A stretch of DNA of 64,000 bases from Chrysomallon squamiferum (GCA_012295275.1 CM022673.1:24805761-24869760); one strand, 5' to 3'. Positions 13,301-22,044 are shown, counted from the stretch's first letter. The notes: generated by a model not told the origin, from the letters alone. Numbers and translations: made by a program.

Positions 13301-14410
13301 CAAACTCTGATAATCAAGAAACAAAGACATATCATGAAATTGTTTGTTATTTTTTGAATTTGCTATGCAAGTTTCATAAGATAAGAACTTATTACGTGAA
13401 TGTTATTTCAGGTTTTACAGCTTTTACCAGATAATCAACAAATAAAGTCTGTCGTGAAATTTTTTATTTTTTATTAATTTGCTATGCAAGCTTCACAAGA
13501 TAAGAACTTATTATGTGAATGTTGTTTCAGGTTTTACAACTTCTACCAGAGAACTGGACAGTGGGTTTGCTGTCCCAGTTTCTGACTCGCGCTGTTAGGA
13601 GAAGCATGCATTCTTGTCGACTCTCCAGAATAGAGCGCATGATGGCACGGGGGGAGAACCTGACTGTGAAAGAAAAGTGTATACAGATACAGCGGGAACC
13701 TGTGAGCATGAATGATGACAGGTGAGTCTTTCCACGACGTTCAGTCTGCCATTTTTGTTTTATCTGTGTTTCTTGTTGTTACGGTTTTCAACAACAAATG
13801 TATCTGATAAGTATATCTGTGTAAGGATCCAAACATGTTTTTACATACATCTACACTTGTACACACTCAAACAGAGCTTCTTATCTTCTGTAAGCCCAAC
13901 TTAATGTTATTTTTCAATCTTAATTAATTACCATAGTACGAAGAGGTGCTTCAGTAAAACCAAAAGTCTCATTCTAATGAGTCAGACATTTTTATTTTTT
14001 GATTCCCTGATTTAGGTATCAGAAAATTATTGATGTTTTTTGAATTACGAGATCATTCCTTGAAAACTGTTTTTTAAAATATTACAAATTTTGACATATT
14101 TATAATTACTAGAAAGAAAAAAACCAGGTTAATTTGTAGGGGTTTTTTATTCTTTTTTTTCTCATTAATTATTAACATTTGAAATTTTGTTGTAAAATTT
14201 GATGAACAAATTCAGCTGTTTTTAAATGTTTTATTTATTACATCTCATAGGTTTAAATAAAATACTTTTTTTTTTGTTTAGAACCTGATACACTTTTTTT
14301 TATTTGTTATGGAACTGTTTTTTTTTTTTTTCCTTCTTACATTACCTTTTTTAAATAAAATAGTTTACTTTTGTTTAGAACCTGATACACTTTATTTTTA
14401 TTTATTAGGG

Positions 14411-14445
<35 letters not shown>

Positions 14446-15100
14446 CTTTTCTTTCTTCTGTTTTTTGGCCAGCCTGCTCCTCCTCTGTTTGCAGCTATTT
14501 GTAGTTTTAATGACATTTGTCCACAACCAGTTAGAACCAGGTCCTCAAGTACCCCTGTGTTTTGTAGAGCACAAAAAATAATAACAGCCGAGACATAAAA
14601 GGCAAACTTCATTAAATTCAGATTCACCCAGAGTAAACAGTGTTCAGTTGAGAGGGTTGGGAGGCAGTCTGTAACACTGTGTGTGGTCACTGGTGTAATT
14701 TTGATATTCGAGGTAAATATTGGTATGACATACTTTGAACAATGCTGGGCCAGACAGAAGCTTTGTGTTGTTGGTCAAACGTGAATGTAGTAAAACAAAC
14801 ATTATCTGTGCCACTGACCTCTTATTTCCATTGTTAACGTTTGTTGCTTTAGTCTCTCACTGAAATGGCCATTAAATATAAAAGTGAAAATTAAAAAATA
14901 CTGTACTGTTTTAAACTCAAGGTTTTTGCAGCATACAATGCATACCATCTTTAACTGTATGGTTGGGATGGTGGCAAGATATTTTTATTTCTATTTTTAT
15001 TTTTATTTTTATTTTTATTTCATAACTTTAGCAGTAAATATTTTCATTTCTAATATTATTTACATACAAATCAGTTCATGTTTTTCTAAAATACTGATAC

Positions 15101-15150
<50 letters not shown>

Positions 15151-15658
15151 ACCAAACTATATGTTTTCCATGATCGCACAATGAATTATTTATGTATTGT
15201 GTTAAAAATAAATAATAATTATTTCCATATCATCTTACATTCAAATATATGTACATGTGTGTGGGTGTGAATGTAAAATGATATAGAAATCATTTTTTTC
15301 ATTGCAGTATTAATTAGATTTGAAATTAAAATAGATTTAAAAAGGTAAATGCAAAACAGAAAAGAGATTAATGTACTTAAAGAAAGAATAGTGAATTACA
15401 TTTCCTTAAAAAAAATACATATCTTAGCTGTATGGCAGATCCTGTATATCATTATTAGTTGTGTATTTAAATATTTTGTGTTTTTATTGCAGAATGTGTG
15501 CTGTGTGTAACCGAGGATTCAGTGATCCGACATTTGTGAGGTACCCAAATGGAGTTGTGACTCACGTACATTGTGCCAAAAACAAATATGTCTGTCCTGT
15601 GACAGGAAAACTCTTTAGTACTAAAGTTAAAAAAGTGGACGCTGAATCAAAGAAATGA
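1110..15658 (+). CDS. TGFBRAP1: TGFBRAP1 / VPS3 homologue, CORVET complex subunit (22 coding exons, complete)
   Basis: Spliced CDS: 1110-1184, 2253-2305, 2579-2675, 3146-3244, 3656-3742, 4108-4212, 4683-4817, 5200-5360, 6217-6349, 7351-7446, 7803-7907, 8506-8697, 8952-9145, 9613-9681, 10024-10096, 10565-10699, 11142-11242, 11571-11682, 12279-12439, 12922-12994, 13531-13721, 15493-15658. These total 2613 nt (870 residues plus TGA) with every phase consistent; human TGFBRAP1 is about 860 residues. The product starts MSVKAFELVPAVEHVKLM, like the vertebrate protein. The N-terminal half (about 20-315) is the citron-homology beta-propeller, with motifs such as ASALNRILVLCDN and DLFPYESE. The middle is an alpha-solenoid (QQAGFI, PPLHEIADINQLTQG, LLKLYAE, PKAVIFYLEYLV). 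The end (about 753-870) is the Vps39_2-type domain with a CxxC...H.HC zinc-binding-like motif. By family knowledge it tethers early endosomes through Rab5 as the CORVET counterpart of VPS39. All introns are GT-AG except intron 13, which is GC-AG. Confidence 0.95.
2253..2305 (+). CDS. TGFBRAP1: TGFBRAP1 coding exon 2
   Basis: Encodes IECIDVCGKNLYIGTND plus the first two bases of Cys43. The acceptor is ACCAAAG|ATT and the donor ACTG|GTATGT. It matches the family stretch IECVECCGRDLYVGTND. Confidence 0.92.
2579..2675 (+). CDS. TGFBRAP1: TGFBRAP1 coding exon 3
   Basis: Residues 43-75, running from FVVHYSLDER to GHKYLAV. The acceptor is TGTTGTAG and the donor GTT|GTAAGT. The exon is part of the beta-propeller and ends in phase 0. 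Confidence 0.9.
3146..3244 (+). CDS. TGFBRAP1: TGFBRAP1 coding exon 4
   Basis: Residues 76-108, with the strongly conserved ASALNRILVLCDN motif. The acceptor is TTTCCACAG and the donor GAG|GTTTGT. Phase 0 at both ends. Confidence 0.94.
3538..3605. repeat. Poly(T) tract in TGFBRAP1 intron 4
   Basis: Nearly pure T over about 65 bp, upstream of the exon 5 acceptor. A (TA)n run near 3400-3420 precedes it. Confidence 0.9.
3656..3742 (+). CDS. TGFBRAP1: TGFBRAP1 coding exon 5
   Basis: Residues 109-137 (PIMTGAKIKGVSYFCINENP...). It matches family P-x-x-S/T-GARIKG...ALNENP. The acceptor is GCTTTACAG and the donor GAG|GTACAG. A long T-rich tract precedes the exon. Confidence 0.93.
4108..4212 (+). 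CDS. TGFBRAP1: TGFBRAP1 coding exon 6
   Basis: Residues 138-172 (ICVALKKKQIQMYTVTEDR...). It matches family VKRRTIQMFLVYEDRVQ. The acceptor is AAACACAG and the donor CTT|GTAAGT. Phase 0. Confidence 0.93.
4281..4384. repeat. (CT)n and (TA)n microsatellites in TGFBRAP1 intron 6
   Basis: An uninterrupted CT run (4281-4342) is followed within 20 bp by a TA run (about 4359-4384). Confidence 0.95.
4683..4817 (+). CDS. TGFBRAP1: TGFBRAP1 coding exon 7
   Basis: Residues 173-217, with VDGINVCAALQTQYL and QDLFPYESE, both close to vertebrate TGFBRAP1. The acceptor is TCTGACAG and the donor AAA|GTAAGA. Confidence 0.93.
5200..5360 (+). CDS. TGFBRAP1: TGFBRAP1 coding exon 8
   Basis: Residues 218-270 plus two bases of Ser271. 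It includes GPNSLGLFVMSEGISQRPPV and HPYVIAMNDEFITVH, near-identical to the family. The acceptor is TTATTCCAG and the donor CACAG|GTCTGT. Confidence 0.94.
5523..5755. repeat. 117-bp tandem duplication in TGFBRAP1 intron 8
   Basis: CAGTTTCCCTTCAGATGGTA at 5531 recurs with one change at 5648, and the following 100 bases match closely. The period is a multiple of three, so a reading frame stays open through both copies, but nothing else suggests coding. Confidence 0.85.
5798..6070. repeat. 66-bp tandem repeat, about four copies, in TGFBRAP1 intron 8
   Basis: AGTACATTAAGTGGAAATAA recurs with a 66-bp period (5865, 5931, 5997), flanked by a diverged copy on each side. The period is divisible by three, which keeps a minus-strand frame open. 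I treat that frame as an artefact. Confidence 0.85.
6217..6349 (+). CDS. TGFBRAP1: TGFBRAP1 coding exon 9
   Basis: Residues 271-315, with SILDQQQKQAIPFQGG and the end of the beta-propeller. The acceptor is TATGCAG and the donor CAG|GTGAAT. Phase 0 at the end. Confidence 0.93.
6536..7290. repeat. 32-bp minisatellite, about 23 copies, in TGFBRAP1 intron 9
   Basis: The unit ATAACCTGCAAACACTACCA followed by TATTCACTTACA repeats about every 32 bp across 750 bp. Variants alternate between AACCTG/AACTTG and TTCAC/TTTAC/TTCAG. One shortened unit lies near 6720. The array stops about 60 bp before exon 10. Confidence 0.95.
7351..7446 (+). CDS. TGFBRAP1: TGFBRAP1 coding exon 10
   Basis: Residues 316-347 (IQALLTDKRVSEALELA...). 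It matches IQDLLASRRVEEALVLAK and begins the alpha-solenoid. The acceptor is GTTTGCAG and the donor AAG|GTACTC. A 32-bp minisatellite ends about 60 bp upstream. Confidence 0.93.
7803..7907 (+). CDS. TGFBRAP1: TGFBRAP1 coding exon 11
   Basis: Residues 348-382 (MYQRIQQQAGFIEFTQQ...). It matches MYRRILQQAGFIQFAQLQF. The acceptor is TATTTCAG and the donor GAG|GTAAAG. Confidence 0.94.
8240..8505. repeat. Tandem duplication of the exon 12 acceptor and exon start (two decoy copies)
   Basis: CAG|ATTGTTTGTTTATATCC occurs at 8317, 8413 and 8506 (exon 12). The first two copies carry T-rich tract, AG and the first ten codons, then diverge from the exon after ATGCCC. Spacing is 96 and 93 bp. Use of a decoy would add residues ending at a TGA near 8488. 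Confidence 0.9.
8506..8697 (+). CDS. TGFBRAP1: TGFBRAP1 coding exon 12
   Basis: Residues 383-446, with YPNLMPSSVNFIRSMPPLHE and IADINQLTQGNEDK. The acceptor is TTTTTTCAG at 8505 and the donor CAA|GTAATT. Two near-copies of the acceptor and first codons lie 93 and 189 bp upstream, but only this one continues into the conserved sequence. Confidence 0.93.
8952..9145 (+). CDS. TGFBRAP1: TGFBRAP1 coding exon 13
   Basis: Residues 447-510 plus two bases of Arg511. It includes IIDVALLKLYAEVNSPEL and YQALALLYKFHGDYDKA. The acceptor is CCTCACAG. The donor is a GC site, ACTAG|GCAAGT, and the join restores W-T-R-L-V-D-G in frame. Confidence 0.92.
9187..9540. repeat. 69-bp tandem repeat, four to five copies, in TGFBRAP1 intron 13
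   Basis: CATTTAGCTCAAATGAAACT starts at 9187, 9256, 9325 and 9394, an exact 69-bp period. A more degraded copy follows near 9460. The array begins 40 bp after the GC donor. Confidence 0.9.
9613..9681 (+). CDS. TGFBRAP1: TGFBRAP1 coding exon 14
   Basis: Residues 511-533 plus two bases of Asn534 (LVDGTITDECFPGFKFVVEV...). The acceptor is TTCTTTTAG and the donor CAAA|GTAAGA. Confidence 0.9.
10024..10096 (+). CDS. TGFBRAP1: TGFBRAP1 coding exon 15
   Basis: Residues 534-558 (NLNDHELVWKYIDWALEKDE...). It corresponds to family LDEELVWAYADWVLQKSEE. The acceptor is TATTACAG and the donor CAA|GTAAGT. Confidence 0.92.
10565..10699 (+). CDS. TGFBRAP1: TGFBRAP1 coding exon 16
   Basis: Residues 559-603 (IFTERP..., FPKAVIFYLEYLVFQKKLE). 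It matches VFTKRP...YPKALVKYLEHLVIDKRLQ. The acceptor is GATGCAG and the donor GAA|GTATGA. Confidence 0.93.
11142..11242 (+). CDS. TGFBRAP1: TGFBRAP1 coding exon 17
   Basis: Residues 604-636 plus two bases of Arg637. KEKYHTHLAVLYMDTVLRL matches KEEYHTHLAVLYLEEVLL. The acceptor is GTTTGCAG and the donor CAAG|GTATTT. Confidence 0.93.
11571..11682 (+). CDS. TGFBRAP1: TGFBRAP1 coding exon 18
   Basis: Residues 637-674 (SKLRTMLQMSNLFRVQLIL...AILYGK). It matches KLRRLLQKSDLYRVHFLLE...AILHGK. The acceptor is TAATTCAG and the donor AAG|GTAGTA. Confidence 0.93.
12279..12439 (+). CDS. TGFBRAP1: TGFBRAP1 coding exon 19
   Basis: Residues 675-727 plus two bases of Asp728. It includes LEEHDKALRILIHRLKDFGA and CLVNSEGKDPSYRKRLFHI, strongly conserved. 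The acceptor is TCACCCAG and the donor TTTGA|GTAAGT. Confidence 0.94.
12466..12775. repeat. 43-bp tandem repeat, seven to eight copies, in TGFBRAP1 intron 19
   Basis: The unit TTTAGATATATCAACAGTTA followed by GCAATACCAGACGTCACTGATGA repeats, with one expanded copy near 12540 and one contracted copy near 12620. It begins about 25 bp after the exon 19 donor. Confidence 0.92.
12922..12994 (+). CDS. TGFBRAP1: TGFBRAP1 coding exon 20
   Basis: Residues 728-752 (RKDTLVEPAIALLNSNVADF...). It corresponds to AVAAVDLLNRHATEFDAAQ. The acceptor is TGTTTCAG and the donor AAA|GTAAGA. Confidence 0.91.
13311..13530. repeat. 119-bp tandem duplication of the exon 21 acceptor and exon start
   Basis: Copy 1 has TTTCAG|GTTTTACAGCTTTTACCAG at 13412. 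The real exon has TTTCAG|GTTTTACAACTTCTACCAG at 13531. The upstream 100 bases (GCTATGCAAG, AAGATAAGAACTTATTA) are duplicated too. The copy includes codons for VLQLLP and then reads to a stop in about 15 codons. Confidence 0.9.
13531..13721 (+). CDS. TGFBRAP1: TGFBRAP1 coding exon 21
   Basis: Residues 753-815 plus two bases of Arg816. VLQLLPENWTVGLLSQFLTR matches VLQMLPDTWSVQLLCPFLMG. The acceptor is TTGTTTCAG at 13530 and the donor GACAG|GTGAGT. A decoy copy of the acceptor and first codons lies 119 bp upstream. Confidence 0.93.
14264..14410. repeat. Imperfect tandem duplication of about 98 bp in TGFBRAP1 intron 21
   Basis: GTTTAGAACCTGATACACTT occurs twice (about 14276 and 14374), each followed by a T/A-rich tract. 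Confidence 0.7.
14404..14720 (-). mobile_element. Possible retroposed fragment with a poly(A) tail (minus strand) in intron 21
   Basis: On the minus strand a roughly 260-bp segment of clearly higher G+C (about 14720 down to 14450) is followed directly by a long A-rich run (seen as T's at 14410-14445). That layout suits a SINE or processed insertion. I recognise no family and could not identify target-site duplications. Confidence 0.3.
15104..15146. repeat. (TA)n microsatellite in TGFBRAP1 intron 21
   Basis: About 20 TA units in a row, about 350 bp upstream of the last exon. Confidence 0.95.
15493..15658 (+). CDS. TGFBRAP1: TGFBRAP1 coding exon 22 (C-terminus and stop)
   Basis: Residues 816-870 and TGA at 15656-15658. 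It carries MCAVCNRGFSDPTFVRYPNG followed by HVHC, the Vps39_2/RING-like metal-binding end of the family (vertebrate LCQICQNPF...VRYPNG...HTHC). A second C-x-V-T-G stretch (YVCPVTGKLF) follows. The acceptor is TATTGCAG. Confidence 0.94.
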
Positions 15659-16320
15659 TCCCAGTTTCCCGTAGCGGAATTTTATTTCAAGTGTCGAAGA
15701 CTTGCTGGCAAACGTCTTTACTATTGAACCACTGTTTTCACTAGAACACGACAACCTGGTTATTTTAAATAACTGTAAACCAAAAACATTGAACAACTGT
15801 TTTCACTAGAACACGACAACCTGGTTATTTTAAATAACTGTAAACCAAAAACATTGAACAACTGTTTTCACTAGTACACAACAACCTGGTTATTTTAAAT
15901 AACTGTAAACCAAAAACATTGAACAACTGTTTTCACTAGAACACAACAACCTGGTTATTTTAAATAACTGTAAACCAAAAACAAACTAATTTATCTTCTT
16001 TTCTAATCCTGTGTTAGTTTAGCTACCTATTTTAATTTATATTTTATATTTTTCATTCCCTCAGTATGTGTGAATAACAAGTATTTTAAAGATGTCACAA
16101 GTCACTGATACATATCCAAGCTAAAAACACAATTTATCCGTTTTAATAAACATTTTTTATTTTTCTCTTAAATAAATAAATAATAATAATATTCCAAAAA
16201 GTAACATTTATATTTATTTACTCAATAATCTAATACAAGTTTCATCATTTTATAGCGTGAACTAATTTTTAACAGTATTTAAAATGCTAATTGGCAATAA
16301 ATATTTTGTCTTTTCTGCCC
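15659..16320 (+). other. TGFBRAP1: TGFBRAP1 3' UTR with candidate poly(A) signals
   Basis: The stretch after the stop has AATAAA at 16145-16150, again in the AAATAAATAAATAA run near 16171, and at 16296-16301. Any of these could end the transcript. A four-copy 65-bp repeat occupies much of the proximal UTR. Confidence 0.5.
15725..15983. repeat. 65-bp tandem repeat, four copies, in the TGFBRAP1 3' UTR
   Basis: ACTGTTTTCACTAGAACAC recurs at 15731, 15796, 15861 and 15926, an exact 65-bp period. Each unit holds the palindrome GTTATTTTAAATAAC. Copies differ by only a few bases, so the array is recent or homogenised. Confidence 0.9.
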
Positions 16321-18987
16321 CTTAAACCATTGGTACCCTTTTTCCTCACTGATGTGTTTGGTATACCCACAAAATCTCTCAACTATTAGGATGGGAAAGT
16401 ACATCCACTTTCGTATCTTTGCTGTATAAAACTGTGCCAGGTAACTCGATATGGGAAAGTTGGAGATATTGTTTCTGCTGACGTTCTTGGATTACACTGA
16501 CCTGATCTTCACTCGGGATGAGCTAATGAATTAAGGAGTGTTACTAATCAGATGAAAGTCATATTGTAAAGTGCAATATAAGTGTTTAGGAAGCAAAATT
16601 TAGATCGTTTTCTAAAGAAGGGTGTGTGTTGTTTGAAAAAATGAGTATAGTTTCAGGTTAGAGATTGGGTGTATTGTTATCATTAGTACATCAGTGACAA
16701 GTAAATATCTGTTTAAAAAGAGAAACTGCAAGTAGGAAAAGTTCAATAAAGACATGAATAAATATTTGATGTTTGAACAGTTGAAACATGACAGTTAAAA
16801 ATTTGTTATTTACATTACAACACATCATCATAACACTCACTTCAGTGTTCACTATCATCATTTTATTTATTGCCACACTTATTTTCAAAAACATTTTTTT
16901 TTTTTTTTTTAATTTCTTTTCCAAAGAAAACATGCATATTTAGTCAGTTTAACAAATTTATATATAACTAATTAATTAACAATAATCTAAATTCTCAAAC
17001 ACTGTGGTAATGTAAACATCTGAGTGGAAATCATGCTTGTACCTCTTGAAAAATTACATCAAGTACTTCACGTTGCAACATCAGAAATATTGATGACAAT
17101 AACAATCATGCTTGTTTGTAAATGGGTTTGACAAGAGAAAACATTGTCATGCTATTTTGTATAAAAAAGAATTATATTTAGAAATTATATTTTGCATAGT
17201 AAAGTTACAAAAGACAGTTTATACTACAAGCATGCCTAGTGTTTTAACTTGACTGTTATGTGATAAATAGTTAATGAACAACACAAGAAAAAATTGAGTG
17301 TATTTGTAACTAAAAAGAATACCAAAATGTGACATGGAGAAATGATTTAACAATAATATATTAATGTTTTTTTTAATGATAAATTAAAAAATGCTACAGC
17401 CTAAGTCACTCAGGAATCCGAATTCATTGGAGGAAATTTGAAAAAAATATAGTAAATGAAAAAAAATGTATTTTCTAAGGAAACCGAACACATGACGCTG
17501 AATTTAACTGACACATCGTGTCATTCAGTATAAGCAGTGAAATTTCCTGGATGAAAATGAATTATGCAAGACTAATTCAAAGTATATCTTACAACAATAA
17601 TCTTTATAATACCTTCTTTTTTTATGTTGTACCTGTCATGTGTTCTAGACAACTCAAATGAAACAGTAAAAAAAATAACAAAGTGCAGTTGTGTCTGTGG
17701 TTCTTTTGATCATTTTTTATTTATTTGATTATATTTCTTTCTTTATTTTATTTTAACTGATTAATTATTATCACCTACTTTGCTACTTTTATGTATTAAA
17801 AAGAAAATGGGTTGTTTTTCTTTTGATAGGACAAATTAGATAAGGAAGGGAAGGTTTTAGTTTTAAGGTTGTACAAAGCCAGATTGACAATGACTCTACA
17901 GTAAATGTTAACTGTTTAATAACCCAGCTTACCAGTATTTATAAGCGATCATAGGTCAAGAAAGGCAGTTTAATTTATTTTTAAAACAAGATTTTAGTAA
18001 TAAAACAAAATATATGTATATATATATATTCATTTCTAGTAATTTTATTTCCATCTCAAGCAAAATAAACTGGTATTTGACATAGTTTTAACACTGTATA
18101 AGTGGTAAATTCTGAGCTTGTTCAGTCCATGTTATTGAGGAATTGAGAAACTCAAGTGTTTGTTTGTTTTTAATGATCTTTTACAATAGGACCCTGACAA
18201 CTCAATAGCAAAAACGTGTTCTCTGGTGACAATAAAAATATCTCCTTCCAATTCAGATCTTTAAAATATAATCAGTATTTCTCTGATGATCAGAGAACTA
18301 ATCCAGGTTTTGAACAACTTGGTATCTGTGGACTTGATTATCCATTCTTCTGACTTACCTAATGCACCAGTTTTATTACAATTTGTTTCTGTGTTTTAAT
18401 GAACATTACGGAAGCTCCTTTCTTAAATATCCTGCATCTTTTGTGGCTTAAGATGTCATTTGGTTCTCATAGATTGTCTTGAATAAATTACAGCATTGAT
18501 TTATTTACCACAATTAACCAACATAACAAAAACCATCGTTTTTCCAGCTTGATTAGTAAATGTTTCATGAACTGAGAAAATCTTTTAATTCTCCTCTGAT
18601 TGTATTTGGCAAAACTGGGTTAGTCTGAGGAACTGCGTTATTCAGATGCTTGTGATACTCCTCATGTATTTTTGCTTTTATTTGTAAATCCTGTGCAGCC
18701 ATTTGTCATAAATAATGTAGGAGTTATTGGATTAATAGCTATTAATTTAATATTGTAATCGTCTAAACTTTAGATCCAGTATAATCCAGACTGTTGAGAT
18801 GAAAAATGTGAGTGTACTAACTGACTTGTAACATTATTACATTGGCTGCTGCATGATACTGGGATATGTAGTGCATGTATAATATTCACTGTTAAATATA
18901 TAGTATATCTGTAACACATGCACTCATGAGCATAAAAAAAAAAAAAAAATCAATATAGGTTTATGAATTTAAATGTATGGTTTTTGT

Positions 18988-19020
18988 GCTAGGGTGTCGT
19001 TAAATATTCATTCATTCATT
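18988..19020 (+). mobile_element. SINE-tail-like fragment
   Basis: GCTAGGGTGTCGTTAAATAT followed by TCATTCATTCATT resembles the 3' end (TGTCGTTAAA plus ATTC repeats) of short interspersed elements that I recall from molluscan genomes. Only the tail is recognisable, and the assignment is from memory. Confidence 0.35.
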
Positions 19021-19269
19021 AAAAGTATGGCGAGAGTAACCATCTTTTCATGTGAATGTATCAGTCAACAGAAATTAATAATAATAATAACAATAACAAT
19101 CTTTTCATGTGAATGTACCATTCCATAGTTATTAAAGAAGAATATATATATACTGACAATAATATCTATTACACAATAATATCTATTAAAAAACGTGTTG
19201 TTATAGTATTTTTTATGTAAACAAAAACTTACCTATCTCATTGTTTTGATGTTTTAATGGTTATTTTTT

Positions 19270-19278
19270 ATATATATG

Positions 19279-19353
<75 letters not shown>

Positions 19354-19361
19354 TTTGATAC

Positions 19362-19392
<31 letters not shown>

Positions 19393-19412
19393 TACATACA
19401 TACATATATACA
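19270..19412. repeat. Long (TA)n microsatellite with variants
   Basis: TA repeats interrupted by CACATTTTGATAC near 19350 and ending in TACATACATA and CACACA variants. Confidence 0.95.
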
Positions 19413-19504
19413 CACACATGGCACAGTCTACAATATTTTTTTATTATTATTATTCTTAAATGCCTTATTATTAACTTTTTTTATATATTATTTATTTTAC
19501 CGTT

Positions 19505-19994
19505 TATGTTGACTCTGTGACGTCGTAGAATGTAATACTATTTTTACATGGGGTAAGTTACCGTTGACATAACATGTGTTTTAATAACGTGTTATACAAT
19601 GATGAATGAATGACGTCAGAGCATTGTTGATGTAATAGTATCTACGCTATAATACTGCGGTTGTTTGGAAAGTATCGTTGATTTAGTCATTTGGGATGTT
19701 TGTTCCGTCATCACTCACGCGAATTTGCATCACACAAACGCTTCCTTTCTAAAACTGCTGATAACAAATTTAATTTAATAACTGTGTTGCCCAGAAACCC
19801 TCAGGTAGTTTCCAAATATACTACATCGATTATCAGTGTGTATTGCGTAAATTAGTAACCGTTTTGGATCCACCAGTCTATCCTTTTGACAAATTATAAT
19901 GTAATTAGGTGTAATTGTTATTACGAGAGAGAGAGGTATTTTATCTAAAGTGAAGTTTATAAAACATGTTCTCGTTTCTTCAAAAGAAAAACAG
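19505..19994 (+). promoter_or_regulatory. CpG-containing promoter-like patch ending in an ATG exon candidate
   Basis: This patch has more CpG than its surroundings and an exact TGACGTCA at 19611-19618. It ends with ATG at 19966, reading MFSFLQKKN plus two bases, followed by a strong donor ACAG|GTATGT at 19995. I found no convincing downstream exon to join to it. It may be an enhancer, a noncoding-RNA start or the start of an unrecognised gene. Confidence 0.25.
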
Positions 19995-21165
19995 GTATGT
20001 TAAAAAAAAAAAAAAAATTTATCAGAACGAAAACACGTTAATGTATTGTGGGACCATTAATGAGTAGTTTCGTGTGAGTTTTAACAAACCGTATTTATTT
20101 TTATTTTTTATTTTTATTATTTAATTATTTGTTTGTTTTTTATTTATTTATTTATTTATTTATTATTATATATATATATTATTATTATTATTTAAAATTA
20201 AAATAAAAGCAAAAACAAAAATTATAACCTCATAAATAAAATAAAATAATTATTTATTTCATAGCCTCTGAAACGTGTTTTTCTGTGTGTAGGTTGTTGT
20301 TTTTGATGCTACCACTTTAAAATGTACCTGACAGGTCAGATATAACATATCACACGCTGAGTTTGATCTTCATCATTTAAGTCAGACCTATCAAAATAAA
20401 CTGACACCTGCTTAACAAAGACATCAACAGTGACTAGCAGTGCCTGAGGATAAATGTTTATGTGTGTAGGTATTCAGTGAATACACTATATTTATATCAG
20501 TCTGTACTGGTCCACTCACATCATTATAATCCTCAAAATCATTGATATGTTCTGTTTTATAATGTTTTAAGCCTCAAAGTAACAGTGGAAGTTCTAATCG
20601 CATGATTATGATTGTCAAAGACATTAACAGATACTGTTTATGCTGTTAAAATGCTCATGTAATTGTGATAGTCTAACCACACCATAATACTCATCAAAAT
20701 ATAACCATACCAGTAAATAGTAGTTCACTTTATCATCATCAGTTATTTGTCTAGTCGTGTGTTATAATTAGCATTCATCTCGTCTGGTTATTGTTATAAT
20801 CATTAAAGAGTCAATGGTCAGGCTTAATGAGTAAGTTAGTCACACTGTTATAAACAAAAACATTGGTCTAGTCTAGTCTTGTCTAGTCATAATCATCAGT
20901 CATTGTTCTAGATACATTTACAGTCATCAAAGTAAACAAGTCTAACTCATGTTAAAATCTTTAAAGAAAAACAGTTTAAATGAAAACTTAACTGTTCAAG
21001 TCTAACTTGTTTATTAATATTACACACATATATATGCATATACATATATGTATATATTTATAAACACACACATACACACATTTATTTATTTATTTATTTA
21101 TATTTATGTATATATTTTTGTATTAAAGCACATTTCTTTCATTTTTTTCACTGACTGTGTTTAAG

Positions 21166-21308
21166 ACGTGACAAATCCAGCTCATGTAGCCGTTACACAA
21201 CAGAATGTCAGTGGCACTGAGCCATGTCTGCAGATGATTGATCAAGTGGTACGTAGGTATTTTACTGCTAAAATGAAAATATGTCAGCTTGAACAGACCA
21301 GCTGTCAG
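21166..21308 (+). other. Exon-like open stretch of unknown identity
   Basis: A frame starting at 21168 reads VTNPAHVAVTQQNVSGTEPC and continues LQMIDQVVRRYFTAKMKIC to a TAA just after 21308. It is flanked by TTTAAG| (T-rich upstream) and CAG|GTATAA. Its phase does not fit the candidate exon at 19966. I do not recognise it, and it may be chance. Confidence 0.2.
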
Positions 21309-22044
21309 GTATAATATATATCTATTCATATCAGCTGTTATTTATGTATCCTTGGCCTCTGGGATTTGGAACAAAGCAATAGAATTCGATATTATAATTC
21401 TCAAAAGTAAATTTATTACAGTCTTGTATTACATGCCTAATCATGTAGTAAAATGGCTTTTAAAATAAGAGCTACACTTGATAGAAACAATTAATACCAT
21501 TGTCCTTCTGTTCAGTTTGTTTAAACAGTATTTATTTTCATACACTTAATAGAACGTTACATTTTTTTTTTTTTTTTAAAGTAACTGCAATATCGGTCTG
21601 TGGTTGTGATCTAGGTATGTTTAGTCATATTTATTCTGTAATCATTCCCCCTTAAACAAAAGAATGATCAATTACACTACTTTCAATATAAACAAATGCT
21701 ATTCTAATCTTTGGCCTTTGCAGCTCTTATGCAAAATGATGTGTATTTAGATTGTCAAGAAAATATATTTTTGTTACTTGGAAAGGGTAGTGATAGTGAC
21801 ATGATCTGAATAATTTGTTAAGTTAGATAAAAGTCTTTCTTTTTAAAAATGTTTATAACTGTTAAGGTTCTAAGTCACAAAACTGTTAAATCAGTAAGAA
21901 AACTAGAAACAATAATTGCTCTATCTGGATCTCATTTATTTGATTAACAGGTTATCTGAATTTCACAAACCTTAACTACGAAAATAGCTGTCTGACAACT
22001 TAAAAAGAAAGATGAGAGAGCGTGTAGATTTGAAATAACAGAGT

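Larger units (their letters stand above)
16330..19500. other. Intergenic A+T-rich DNA, no gene seen
   Basis: I see no open frame with splice sites or family similarity here. It contains poly(A)/poly(T) runs (16896-16910, 18937-18949), a (TA)n tract at its right end, and a short SINE-tail-like piece at 18988-19020. Confidence 0.6.
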
